A stretch of DNA of 64,000 nt from Mytilinidion resinicola. Its lineage: Eukaryota; Ascomycota; Dothideomycetes; Mytilinidiales; Mytilinidiaceae. The notes under the pieces were generated by a model that saw nothing but the letters and a program-made list of their open reading frames with translations, ran no database searches and had not been told where the DNA came from. This document shows positions 10,006-19,165 of this stretch, piece by piece (within the stretch, counting starts at the first letter, position 1; the number at the start of each line of letters is the position of its first letter). Location: NCBI RefSeq assembly GCF_010093595.1, contig NW_022985452.1, forward strand, positions 1,096,190 through 1,160,189, read 5' to 3'. Both the position numbers and the translations under genes were made by a program.

Positions 10006-11544
10006 CTAAGTAGACGATATCGCCGTCTTCTGCATCGTCTGATTGAATACCTGGAAGGCCAACGCCGGCTGATCATGCCTGGCTGTATGTCCAGCCTCGT
10101 AGATACGGAGAAATGAAAGGTTCTTGAAGCTCTTGAATTCTCCTTCCACCAACCCATTCACGGCATACGGAGTAAGCCGTTTGTTGGCGAAGGTAGATGT
10201 GCCCTCATACTTGATAGCGTCTGCAACGTCGAGGTTCCCAAACCAATCGTCTACCATGTCGGCATCGCCCGCGTATATGAGAGTAGTGACGCCACTGCGG
10301 ACTACCTTACTCAAAGTGTTCAAGGTCGAGCGTGCGTCAACGGCCCACTCGCCGAATCGAATCTTAATCCTTTCTGAAGAATCATCCCACGATGATATAG
10401 CCCCGATCGCTTTCATAACATCCAGACGGTTCAGGTAACCATGTACGACCTCTTTCTCCGTTGGTGTCCCTAGATCAACTCCTTGGACTGTATATATACT
10501 TCTTTTACGAATGTCATAGACGTCTTCATCTCGTTCGTCGATCAAGTAGCGTTTCAATGAACACATGCGTTGAACGTTTCGGCAGTTTTCGTAGCTCGCC
10601 GAGCGATCGCACAGCTCTTGTGCAGGGAGACACTGCGAGTAATACTCCCACATATACGCGTTGGCCTCGTTTTTGCTAATCAAAGGCTTGTAGGTGTTGT
10701 TGCGGCTATACTCTATGATCCCCTTGTACTGAATCGCACCATCATACCAGCCGTTGCCGATAATTAGAGCAGCGATTTCGATCTTCTTGCCGTTTACGCG
10801 CCCTGAGTCAATGCCTTATTCTGCCGCTCTATGTAGTCGGCAAACACTGGCCCGTAGTGGCCACCGTAAGAAGATGTGATGATACTCAAGTCGCGGTTTT
10901 CATACTCCTCGAAACCCGCAAAGAAAGCCTGAAGTAGGTTCCAGATGTAAGGGGCCGCAGCATCAGTCGATCCAGCGAGATTGAGGCTGGATGAGAAACC
11001 GGCATCGATGGGTTGGTCAATGTAGATCATATTGACGTTCTGGTTGAGGTTGTACGTGTTGCTGATTGACGGCGTGCTTTCGCCTTCCTCAAAGTGGCAT
11101 GGGCCGAGCTGTGTAAACAGCTCCGCCGTGCTTGCGCCTCCTAGTCCCCCTGCCAAATTCATCGCAAAAGGCGCGGTCGTGGGGTTTGTACGAGCCTCAA
11201 CAAACCTTTGAATTGTTAACCTTGTAAGGTGGATTGCAAACGATATGGGCATGCTCGGTTGAGGTAGCTCATTCGTGGAATGGGGTGACTTACCAGAAAA
11301 ACGTATGCTCCACTTCATTAAATGAAGCGTAACCCGAATATTGATCGACTCTTGGTATCTTCTCGCAAATCCCAGAATTTTTCACGACTTGCAGCACGAT
11401 TCCGGTGGCCTCATTTTCGAAAATCTGATATGTAACACCGGCTTTTCTCTCACGGTACCACTTATCCTTCGAGAGAGTAGCGGCAGAAAAGACCCCGAAA
11501 GCAGCAGTTAAAAGCAGCAGGTAACGTAGACCAAAGGTCCTCAT
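10006..11544 (-). pseudogene. Serine carboxypeptidase (S10 family), frameshifted
   Basis: Exon 1 (11544-11294) has a signal peptide (MRTFGLRYLLLLTAAFGVFSA) and joins exon 2 (11205 downward) to make HTFFWFVEARTNPTTAPF, a classic S10 core. The catalytic Ser lies in SSYGGHYGP, the Asp in YAGDADMVDDWFGN and the His in EAGHTARHDQP. Two faults are visible. The oxyanion-hole motif, normally NGGPG, reads LAGGLGG. Near 10797 the frame breaks: TQGA-stop in one frame continues as VNGKKIEIAALIIGNGWYD in the next, and there is no room for an intron, so one base appears lost. The intact ancestor would be a secreted or vacuolar carboxypeptidase trimming peptide C-termini. Foldback elements sit on both sides. 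A sequencing error could explain the shift, but not the altered motif. Confidence 0.8.
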
Positions 11545-11694
11545 GATGAAGGAAGGGTGTTGGCTCGAGGTAGATTGCTTGATGCGGTTGGTTGTGTTGG
11601 TTGTGAAAGATAGAAAGCTGCCAGACGGAAAGTTCTGTATTTCTATTTTACCTGTTGGTGGGGTGGTAACATTGTCGGATTGATAAGGGGGCTA

Positions 11695-12380
11695 GTAAAC
11701 ACACACCCCCTTTTTAGTACTATGGTATCCGGGTTATATTTTGTGTCTGGTCCGTGCGCAGCATTCGCCGTGTATGTATTTGAAAGACACCAATCAAAGC
11801 CTCTGTTTCTACGTATCAAAATGCTCAGGCAATACAAGTAACCTGGGAGAGGCTGTGATTGGTGTCTTTCAAATACACGGTGAATGCTGCGCACGGACCA
11901 GACACAAAATATAACCCGGATACTATAGTAAACACACCCCCCTCTCGTCCGATCTTCTAACTGGCTGGAGCGGCGCGGAGCTTCGTCCGGAGCTCTATTT
12001 TCACGTGCACCTACACGTGTTATTCTTTCCAATTCACTTAGACGTATGTAAGGCCGTACGTGATGCGGTACGTGATGCGGCACGGCTATATAGCCTTTCC
12101 AATTTGTATAGCCATGTAAGCAGCCTGTCTAATATATATAGCTATATATACAGCTACATAAATCAGAAAGGCTGCGCTGTAGAACAGAGAGGCTATATAG
12201 CCGTGCCGCATTACGTACCGCATCACGTACGGCCTCACGTACGTACGGAAGAGATACACGTGTGAATAGACATAAGGGTGAATGCTTGGAGCTTCCTCCG
12301 AGCCCTCCAAGCCAATAGGAAGGCGGTGAAACGACAGGGGAGAGGGGGAGTGGGTTTACCAAAAGGGGGGGTGTGTTTAC
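11695..12380. mobile_element. Foldback/MITE-like element FB2 (host of a nested MITE)
   Basis: The termini are inverted (GTAAACACACACCCCC... and its reverse at 12365-12380) with TA on both outer sides (11693-11694, 12381-12382). Inner end sequences, such as CTTCCTATTGGCTTGGAGGG on the reverse strand at the right end, match FB1, and the interior has the same GTACGTGAGG and GGCTATATAGCC palindromes. The left arm is split by the 209-bp element at 11720-11928; removing that restores a second AGTAAACACACCCCC block. It ends about 150 bp upstream of the carboxypeptidase start. No coding capacity. Confidence 0.72.
11720..11928. mobile_element. Mariner-type MITE nested in FB2
   Basis: This 209-bp element is almost entirely two inverted arms of about 75 bp with few mismatches, starting CTATGGTATCCGGG and ending CCCGGATACTATAG. 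It is flanked by TA on both sides, the target duplication of Tc1/mariner elements. The spacer of about 55 bp encodes nothing. It must be younger than FB2, in which it sits. Confidence 0.8.
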
Positions 12381-12428
12381 TAATCTCCATTGAAAATGCT
12401 CAACCATGGCTATAATGAGGCAGCTGAT

Positions 12429-12541
12429 GAGTAGTCTAATTTTACCAACAACCCCACGCCAACAAGAGCCACATACTCCGCGTGCACGAAGTTATAAGTG
12501 GCTCGTGTTGGCGTGGGGTTGTTGGTAAAATAAGACTACTC
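12429..12541. mobile_element. Mutator-like MITE (113 bp)
   Basis: Inverted arms of about 43 bp (start GAGTAGTCTAATTTTACC; one substitution near the tip and a few inside) surround a spacer of about 28 bp. The 9-bp direct repeat GCAGCTGAT lies immediately on both sides (12420-12428 and 12542-12550). A 9-bp duplication plus long inverted ends is the mark of Mutator-superfamily derivatives. Confidence 0.8.
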
Positions 12542-12550
12542 GCAGCTGAT

Positions 12551-12964
12551 CATCCATAATAAGCATTGGACGTTAGCGTTCTGAGAGCCCATCCACGGAT
12601 CAGTGGAATCATGGCACTGGTAGAAGACTGTCAGCTAATTGGACCACCATGATAATGCGACGAATCGGATTCCGGTCTGAACACGGGCTTTGGACGGCTG
12701 TAATTCTTGCCGCCAGGATACAAATATTGCGAACACAAGACTCTTGCTACTTTTCGAAGCTCTTTATTGATTGGCATCATGAGCACCAAAGCCGTAGCAG
12801 TGCTCATTTCACATTCCAAAATATACACTACCTGGACGACGCCGGTTTCCCAGAGGTATATCCCAAAACCCAAACTCCAATGAAGAACCTTTCTATCGGC
12901 GCATGCCAACGCGTAAGCATGATCGCTATACACTGAATTCGAAACATATTACCTGAATCTGAGT
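12551..12964. other. Intergenic, 3' of the DMT transporter
   Basis: I see no gene; short frames on both strands have no recognisable content. Confidence 0.4.
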
Positions 12965-14815
12965 TCAGGCTGCAATCAGACCGGGCCCAGACTGCGATAA
13001 AGGTGGCTCATTCTCGTCTCTCTTTTCCTCGTGATTGATAAAGATGAATGAGATGAACATGATGACCGCGCCTACCCAGTAGAGCGCGCTAGAATACTGA
13101 GAATCGAGGATCATCTGACCAACGAGTGAAAGCGGGATCGTAAGGCTCAGGCCCACGGTCACAACCAGCGGCGATGTGAGAAGCATCGCGTAGGCCCAGC
13201 AGAAGTCAGAGACTAGAGACGATGCAGAGTTGACCTGGTCAACGATGTCAGCCTATATTAAATACGGCTTTACGAAGGCCTAACTCACTAAGACGATGGT
13301 GAGTATACGATTTGTGGGTGGAAGTTCGAATGTCTCCACCCCTGTAAGATGTAGGATGATGAGGCCAGGCCATAAAAGTATGCAGTTAAACAGTCCGACT
13401 AATCCAAAGAAGAGAGGCATGTTGACTTTGCTTTCGTCCCCAATTCTTTTCTTCATGAGCACCGCATAAAAGCCGTACAAGACGGCGCTGAAGAAAGCCA
13501 TCGAGTCGCCAATCGCCAACTCGCGGGGTGATTTATGAGGAAACGTTCCCCGATTCTCGTCGCTTTCACCAGAGACGTCGACAGTCGAGATTAGAGCAAT
13601 TCCGGCGAGGGAGGCAAAGACTCCGAAGAGCTTCCTGAGAGTAAAGCGCTCAACACCCATCACGGAGCCGCTGAGGAGGGTCCAGATGCCTATATTGACG
13701 TCAGTCGGTTCGTTTCCTGCTTCAGGAGGCTACGTACTGCTTGTCGAAGCCAGTATAGTGGAACTGGCCACTGTGGTATATTCTAGACATGCTGCGGCGA
13801 AATAGTTGGCCTGGAAGATGAATCAGCGTTGTTGGAAAGCGACTTTATCCCATTCAACCATACCAAAAACTGTTCAGACATTAGCAGAGGTCTTACAAGC
13901 ATGACGCTTAGCACCTACCCATAATATACAAAACTCTAGGCTCAGCTTAGCTGTTTCGGCCAACGTTAGGCCTGCCTGCTGGCTCTGAATACTGCCGCCC
14001 AACTCCTGTGAGTTGCCCATATCCTCCTCTAACAGCATCTGTGCGGATGGAGACCTGCTACGCCGCGAACTTTGGCTTCTCCCATCCGATTTGGAGAGGT
14101 TATCATCTTCGTCCTCATGATCTCGAAGTAGCTTGTATTTCCCAACTCTTCGTTGTAGTAGTTCTCGTAAGGTCGACATCCGGAATCGGTCATCGTATAG
14201 GTGTCGTAGGAGCATAGGGAGAAGCGGTATTATGAAGAATGCGGTATTCGTGTAGGTTACGAAGTAGGGTTTGGAGTACTCGTTGTCGGCGAAGATGGTC
14301 TGTCCCGAGTTAGTATCTTTGACTACACCAGACTGTAATGGCCGGTCCAGCAGGACTGCTGAAGCACTATGTATATCGATAAGAACCCCTTATTCACTCA
14401 CACTCGCTAGGAAATTCGAGGCCGTCCATAGGAAAACCGTGGCCAGCAAGAGAATGATGCCGACCGTATGTCGCCATCGTCCAAGCTGTGGCTTTCTACC
14501 AGCCGACCAGTCGCTCACAACGCTCGCAGGCGACACTGGCGAATTCAGGTCCGCGGAAGATATAGAGTCGATGCTGGCTGCGCGTGGAAGCATCGGAGAG
14601 GTGTCAATAGCAATAGGGGATTGCCCTGGAGACATGTTTGGAGGAGCCGCGTGGCTGGCAGAGTATTCTATAGCTGAAGGGCGCGCGGGCGAAATGTACT
14701 GGCTGCATGCGCATTGCGATGCAGTTGACCAGTTCGGCGAGAGGTGGGATAGTCTGGAGTGCGAAACGTGCGTGACGGGCGACAGTTGACATCGTGACAC
14801 GGGATGATATGCCAC
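12965..14815 (-). CDS. DMT-superfamily transporter (THI74/YML018C, SLC35F-like)
   Basis: Six exons on the minus strand (14815-14402, 14299-13919, 13869-13864, 13810-13738, 13689-13289, 13234-12965) close in phase to about 514 aa. After a Ser/Pro-rich cytosolic N-terminus come about ten hydrophobic helices: VGIILLLATVFLWTASNFLA, then TIFADNEYSKPYFVTY, a polar loop with DEDDNLSK, LEYTTVASSTILASTSS, FFSAVLYGFYAVLMKKR and LLTSPLVVTVGLSLTIPLSL. These are signatures of the EamA-related family that includes yeast THI74/YML018C, usually placed on the vacuolar or a mitochondrial membrane; the substrate is unknown. The exon 13864-13869 is only 6 nt (TTTTTG) and gives ILWFLANYF; skipping it stays in frame (ILWANYF). 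The start could be a later Met (MSPGQSP). Confidence 0.87.
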
Positions 14816-15150
14816 CTGCAGGCTGTTTCAACGTTGCGGCTCAACCGCCATTCAGCCCCACTACGTCAGCCTCAGGAGAGCACAGGCACAGGGAGTCAGA
14901 CATGGCACAACATTCCTTGCAAAGGGCTGGCATGCAGTATTACGGTCTCTTTGTATCTAGACGCTTATCTACATCGCTACTGTAACACGCGACTGAAGGA
15001 GGACGGAAATATACTGATCTTGCCCTGTCAAAGCCAAAGACGCCCATGAACATTCAAGAACCCTCGCAAGCCACAAACTCCTATGGTATGGTGGAAACAA
15101 GACCAATGTACCGGTACGAAACACAAGAAGAACGCTGCATCTCATGCCAT
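14816..15150. other. Intergenic, promoter side of the DMT transporter
   Basis: About 335 bases without a gene lie between the transporter start and the 3' end of YPT7. The region probably holds the transporter promoter and the YPT7 3'UTR. Confidence 0.4.
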
Positions 15151-16120
15151 CTAGCACGCGCAACCGTCGCGGTCATTCTTCAAATCGATTGGGATAGTCT
15201 CGGGGAAGTCGGAGTTGAAGTCTCCCGCTTCTTCTTGGGCCAAAGCCTGTTTCGCGATAGCTGCGGTCTGTTAGTACGTCCCACTAGAGTCAGCGGTGTG
15301 TGCGAGCCCTACCTGAAAATGCCTCCTCTACGTTCAAGGCCTCCTTTGCGCTAGTCTCGAAATACGAGAGGCCACCTTTGGACTGACAGAAAGTCATGGC
15401 CCGCTTCGAAGATATCTATGGCTGCAGTCAGCTATGCGAGCAACTTTCAATACGAAGCTTCTCATACCATGCGTCTACTCTCCTCGACATCAACCTTGTT
15501 CCCGATGACGACCTGCTACGCGTGAGAAAATAGTTCCTTTTGAACGATGTTCATAGCCAACGTACGAAGGGAAAGCTCTCGGGATCCATTGGGCTCGCCT
15601 GTACTAAGAACTCGTCCCTCCAGCTTTCTAGAGTTTCGAAACTCTTGGAGTTGTTGACATCGTAGACAAGAACGCAGCAGTCAGCACCACGGTAGAACGC
15701 AACGCCCAGCGACTGGAATCGCTCCTGGCCGGCGGTGTCCCAAAGCTAGGATATCTTAGCGCCCACCCACCCAGACGGTATTCCTTCGCGCACCTGTAAT
15801 GTCACCACGCGGTCGTCGTCCATCACAACCTCCTTCGTGAGGAAGTCGGCGCCTATCGTAGCCTTGTAGCTAGCGCTGAACTTCTTGTTGACCTGTGCAG
15901 ACCCGTATAAGCTTGGCATATACACTGGATGGCCCTCAGGAGGAGGATGAATTCGATAGCTTCGCGAGGGTGCGGCGTACATATTGGTTCATCAAGCTGG
16001 TCTTTCCCACCCCGCTATCGCCAAGGATAATGACCTGCAAAGGCCGCATTAGACGTCGGCCTACTCAGGGGTTGAGTTTCGAGTGCATACCTTGAGGAGG
16101 ACCTTCTTCTTTGACGACAT
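15151..16120 (-). CDS. YPT7: Rab7-family small GTPase Ypt7
   Basis: Seven small exons (16120-16091, 16034-15981, 15892-15794, 15745-15566, 15512-15468, 15415-15313, 15260-15151) join in phase to 206 aa, the normal length. All GTPase boxes are present: GDSGVGKT (15-22), the switch I Thr in ATIGADF (T40), WDTAGQE (63-69), NKVD (126-129) and ETSAK. The C-terminus CAC provides two cysteines for geranylgeranylation. Ypt7/Rab7 controls late endosome and vacuole fusion through the HOPS tether. The last acceptor must be the second of two AGs (CCGCAG), because the first (TACTAACAG) would break the frame; the strong TACTAAC branch site lies just before it. With short exons and introns throughout, the model is well constrained by the conserved protein. 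Confidence 0.96.
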
Positions 16121-17840
16121 GATTCCGGAGTTTGGCCTGGCCAAAAACGAAGGTAGGGTAGCTGCGATCAATGACGTTCAAGAGGTGTCGTCCGCGTGAG
16201 CTGCGCTGCGGAGGCTCTAGCGACTATGGCAGGCAGCAGAAACCTTTCCAGTGATCGAATGGACGGACGATCTGCTGTCTCAGTAGAAGGCGTAGGGCAG
16301 TGTCCGGATCGCGGGTTGGTGCGGCGCAGTGGTGAATGTGTCGTGGTGGAGTTGGAGCTTCGGCGATAGCTATCCAATGACGCTAAGTTTGACCCGAGTG
16401 CTAATTGGGCAGGGATACGTCGCCGCGGCCTGGCAGTCTCACCCCTTTCACCACCACCTTGCTCTCCTCACCACCCTCTTCCTCTCTCCGCTAACACTGA
16501 ATGACCTCGTTATTGAAATAATCATAGTCCAGATCTTCAGAGAGGGGGCTTAGGAGAAGCTAAGCTGATGGCATCTATCCCCTCTAGCAATGCGTTTCCG
16601 CCCCCCTTTCACACATCATCTTCTCGAGTCCGAGGCTGAGGCAACACAGTCAAGATCGAACAGGCGCCCACTAATCGCCCCAGCCACTGAGACTGCTCAG
16701 GCGGGCAAGGCGTAAGCTCCAAGAGCTCTGAGTATTCGAAACTCTTCAGCCTTGAATATGCCCTACCCCCTTCGGGGGGCAGAGTTGTCAGTCAGCCGCT
16801 GCTTCACGAGCGAGGAAGCATTATTCATCATGTCCCCAATTCCCTTGGACCCTATCTTTCATCACAGAGTGGGGCCCTCTGAATGAATATCTTCTCTGTT
16901 TGCCTCTTGCTCTCGGACAGACTGAACCTTTGAGTTCCGGTCCCCTCAAAGGACCAATTGCGTGCTTGAGCTCGAGCATAGCCTAGAGATCAATTCGGGA
17001 GTTCTGTCGATATATCATGCCTCTTCTCCTTTGCTCAATTCGCTGCTAGTTTTGCTATTGCAAGCTCCACTTCCTCTAGCAGCGACCTATGTGTCGCGCT
17101 GCTAGCTTTTCGTTCAGCTGGATGTCGTACCGAATTGCTGACCTGAGTGAAGATAGGAAAATGACTGATAGTAATACTCATAACTATCTATTCTTTAGTA
17201 GGCATATGCCCGCTTATTTACTCGGCTTAGTCTGTGGCAAAGACGGCCCCCAACCTCGAAATGCAGAATGATTGGACCGTCTGTTCTTCGCCAAAGTCAC
17301 ATGGTACACAAAAGCCACTGCGGATGAGCTTTCTCACCTAAAATATGCCCATTCTATCATCGTCGGCAGTCAGTTCGGAAACTGTCTCTGGCATACGAAG
17401 GGCGGTGCAGGTGGCCTGATTTTCACTTCTCCCAGGCAGGCAGACCCAAAACGCTCAGCCACTACTACTTTCGCGCATACTCTTACCCGTCCGGCTCTTA
17501 CAACATCAATTCCAATACTGAATTATTGTTTAAGCTTCTTAGGATAGATACATGGTAGATTGCCAGGATGATGTTAGCCCTTTTCCCTGGGAAGTCCACG
17601 CTTACGCTCTCCCCTTGCAACTTCATCCTACTCGCCACTCAATCTTGACTCAAAACATTGTATCTGTGAGTTGGGTGTTGTAGTTACCTCGGATTAGCTA
17701 CAGGCACCCTGGTGAAGGATGTGGATTCAAGTTGTTCGGAGCTTACGTACAGTGCGCATTATTCCTTCCTTCAAAGGTGAATTGCAAAATGATAACGGGG
17801 AGTGAGCGCCGGAGCCACTCCCCGCGATGCCGAGGCTCGA
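16121..17840. other. Long intergenic region upstream of YPT7 and the UbiA gene
   Basis: About 1.7 kb without a recognisable gene. It separates the divergent YPT7 (minus) and UbiA gene (plus), so it carries both promoters. Open frames such as 17272-17547 have no family features. Confidence 0.45.
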
Positions 17841-17848
17841 TATAAATA
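17841..17848 (+). promoter_or_regulatory. TATA box of the UbiA-type gene
   Basis: A perfect TATAAATA lies in a GC-richer context. An ATG only 7 bp further on (17855) would be upstream of or at the transcription start, which argues that translation begins later. Confidence 0.55.
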
Positions 17849-17854
17849 TTTTGG

Positions 17855-19165
17855 TTGAGAAGCCTGCTCTGGACTTTTCACTTACCCTTCCTCTTTGCTT
17901 TATTGACGCAAGATTGGGACGTTCACATTTTCTTCTCGCGCCTGCATAGGCACCACCCAGGTCACGTTAACAATCACACCACAGCCGCCGTCGCGCACCG
18001 TTCTGCGGATTCCAGGCTCATCCACTATGTCGAAGCCACAGTCTTCGACACCTTCCGGCCTTCAAGAAGGCTCAATGGCTCTCTGCCAGGGAGAACGCAG
18101 GAGCATGCAGGAGCTCAAGATGACCGCAATGAACAGTTCGGTCATGACCATTGGTTTGGCTCCAAAGGCAAGCACCCCGAGGAAGCTGGGAAATCCGTTG
18201 AGTTGGAAAACCTGTTGAGTCATCGACCTAACAGCGTTTTACAGGCAGCTAAATCTGTGCTTTACTTCCTCGAAACGCTCTTTCTCTTCTCAAAAAGCGA
18301 CATCCCGACCTACGTAGTTCCATGCACGCTCTTCGGAACGCTCAGCACACTTGCTGGAAGTTCTCTCACCTCCGCTCCTGTCTCGGTCGCGACGCTCCTC
18401 TTCCGAGTCCCCACGGTTGCGCTCTGGGCCTGGCTCTTCTGTGTCTTGTTCAATTGCTCGAACCAACGCTCTCCCGACAGCGTCCTGGAGGACAAAATCA
18501 ACAAGCCACACCGGCCCATCCCCGCAGGCCGAATCACCTCGTCACAGACGAACCTTTGCATGGCGATTGGAGTTCCAGCCGTACTTCTCCTCAACTACTT
18601 CTTCCTCGGAGCATGGGAAGAAATGGCGATCATGTACACGGTCATGTATCTATACAACGACCTCCAATTGGGCGACAACTTCTTCTGGAAGAACTTCCTC
18701 ATCGCCACCGCCGGCAATGGAGTATACAACGCGGGATCTCTACGGTTGGCATCTGGTACGGCCCGTGCATCCTATTTCACCTCGAATGCAAGCGATCTCT
18801 TGACTCCGACCGCTATGAAATGGATCGCTCTCGTATCTTCTGCGGTACTCATCACGATGCACTTGCAGGATCTCCGAGACCTCGAAGGCGACCGCGCGAG
18901 GGATCGACGGACCCTCCCTATCGTGTTCGGAGAGAAATTCGCACGCTGGTCCATCGCGGTGCCAGTGATGCTCTTCTCAATCGCCGCCGCTTCGTTCTGG
19001 AAATCGGGCATCATCGGATACACAGAAATTTGCGTTCCAGGAGCAGTCGTGGCATATCGAGTCATGTTCCTGCGCGGTACCAAGCACGATCGAAAGACAT
19101 ACACGCTCTGGGCTGTCTGGTTGATGGCTCTCTATGCTCTCCCTCTGCTCAAGAGCCTGCCCTAG
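17855..19165 (+). CDS. UbiA-superfamily membrane prenyltransferase / terpene cyclase
   Basis: The frame is open over the whole interval, but the reliable part starts near AAKSVLYFLETLFLF (about 18245). About seven to nine hydrophobic helices surround two acidic motifs: NQRSPDSVLEDKINKPHRP (about 18461-18517) and DLRDLEGDRARDRRTLP (about 18869-18919). These match the N/DxxxD and DxxxD metal-diphosphate sites of UbiA enzymes, and the NKPxRPIPAGR pattern is typical of the fungal subgroup that includes the fumagillin-pathway membrane cyclase. Expected role: Mg2+-dependent prenyl transfer or cyclisation at the ER membrane. The N-terminus is unresolved: ATG 17855 is too close to the TATA box, and ATG 18027 (MSKPQSSTPSGLQ) would need an intron, perhaps 18141-18244, whose CTAAC...TTTACAG end is good but whose GTCATG donor is weak. 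There are no neighbouring P450 or synthase genes. Confidence 0.82.
   Translation: MRSLLWTFHLPFLFALLTQDWDVHIFFSRLHRHHPGHVNNHTTAAVAHRSADSRLIHYVEATVFDTFRPSRRLNGSLPGRTQEHAGAQDDRNEQFGHDHWFGSKGKHPEEAGKSVELENLLSHRPNSVLQAAKSVLYFLETLFLFSKSDIPTYVVPCTLFGTLSTLAGSSLTSAPVSVATLLFRVPTVALWAWLFCVLFNCSNQRSPDSVLEDKINKPHRPIPAGRITSSQTNLCMAIGVPAVLLLNYFFLGAWEEMAIMYTVMYLYNDLQLGDNFFWKNFLIATAGNGVYNAGSLRLASGTARASYFTSNASDLLTPTAMKWIALVSSAVLITMHLQDLRDLEGDRARDRRTLPIVFGEKFARWSIAVPVMLFSIAAASFWKSGIIGYTEICVPGAVVAYRVMFLRGTKHDRKTYTLWAVWLMALYALPLLKSLP

Noticed and set aside
15251..15275. Acceptor TACTAACAG for the last YPT7 exon
   Set aside because: It gives the wrong phase; the next AG (CCGCAG) restores [14 protein letters not shown].
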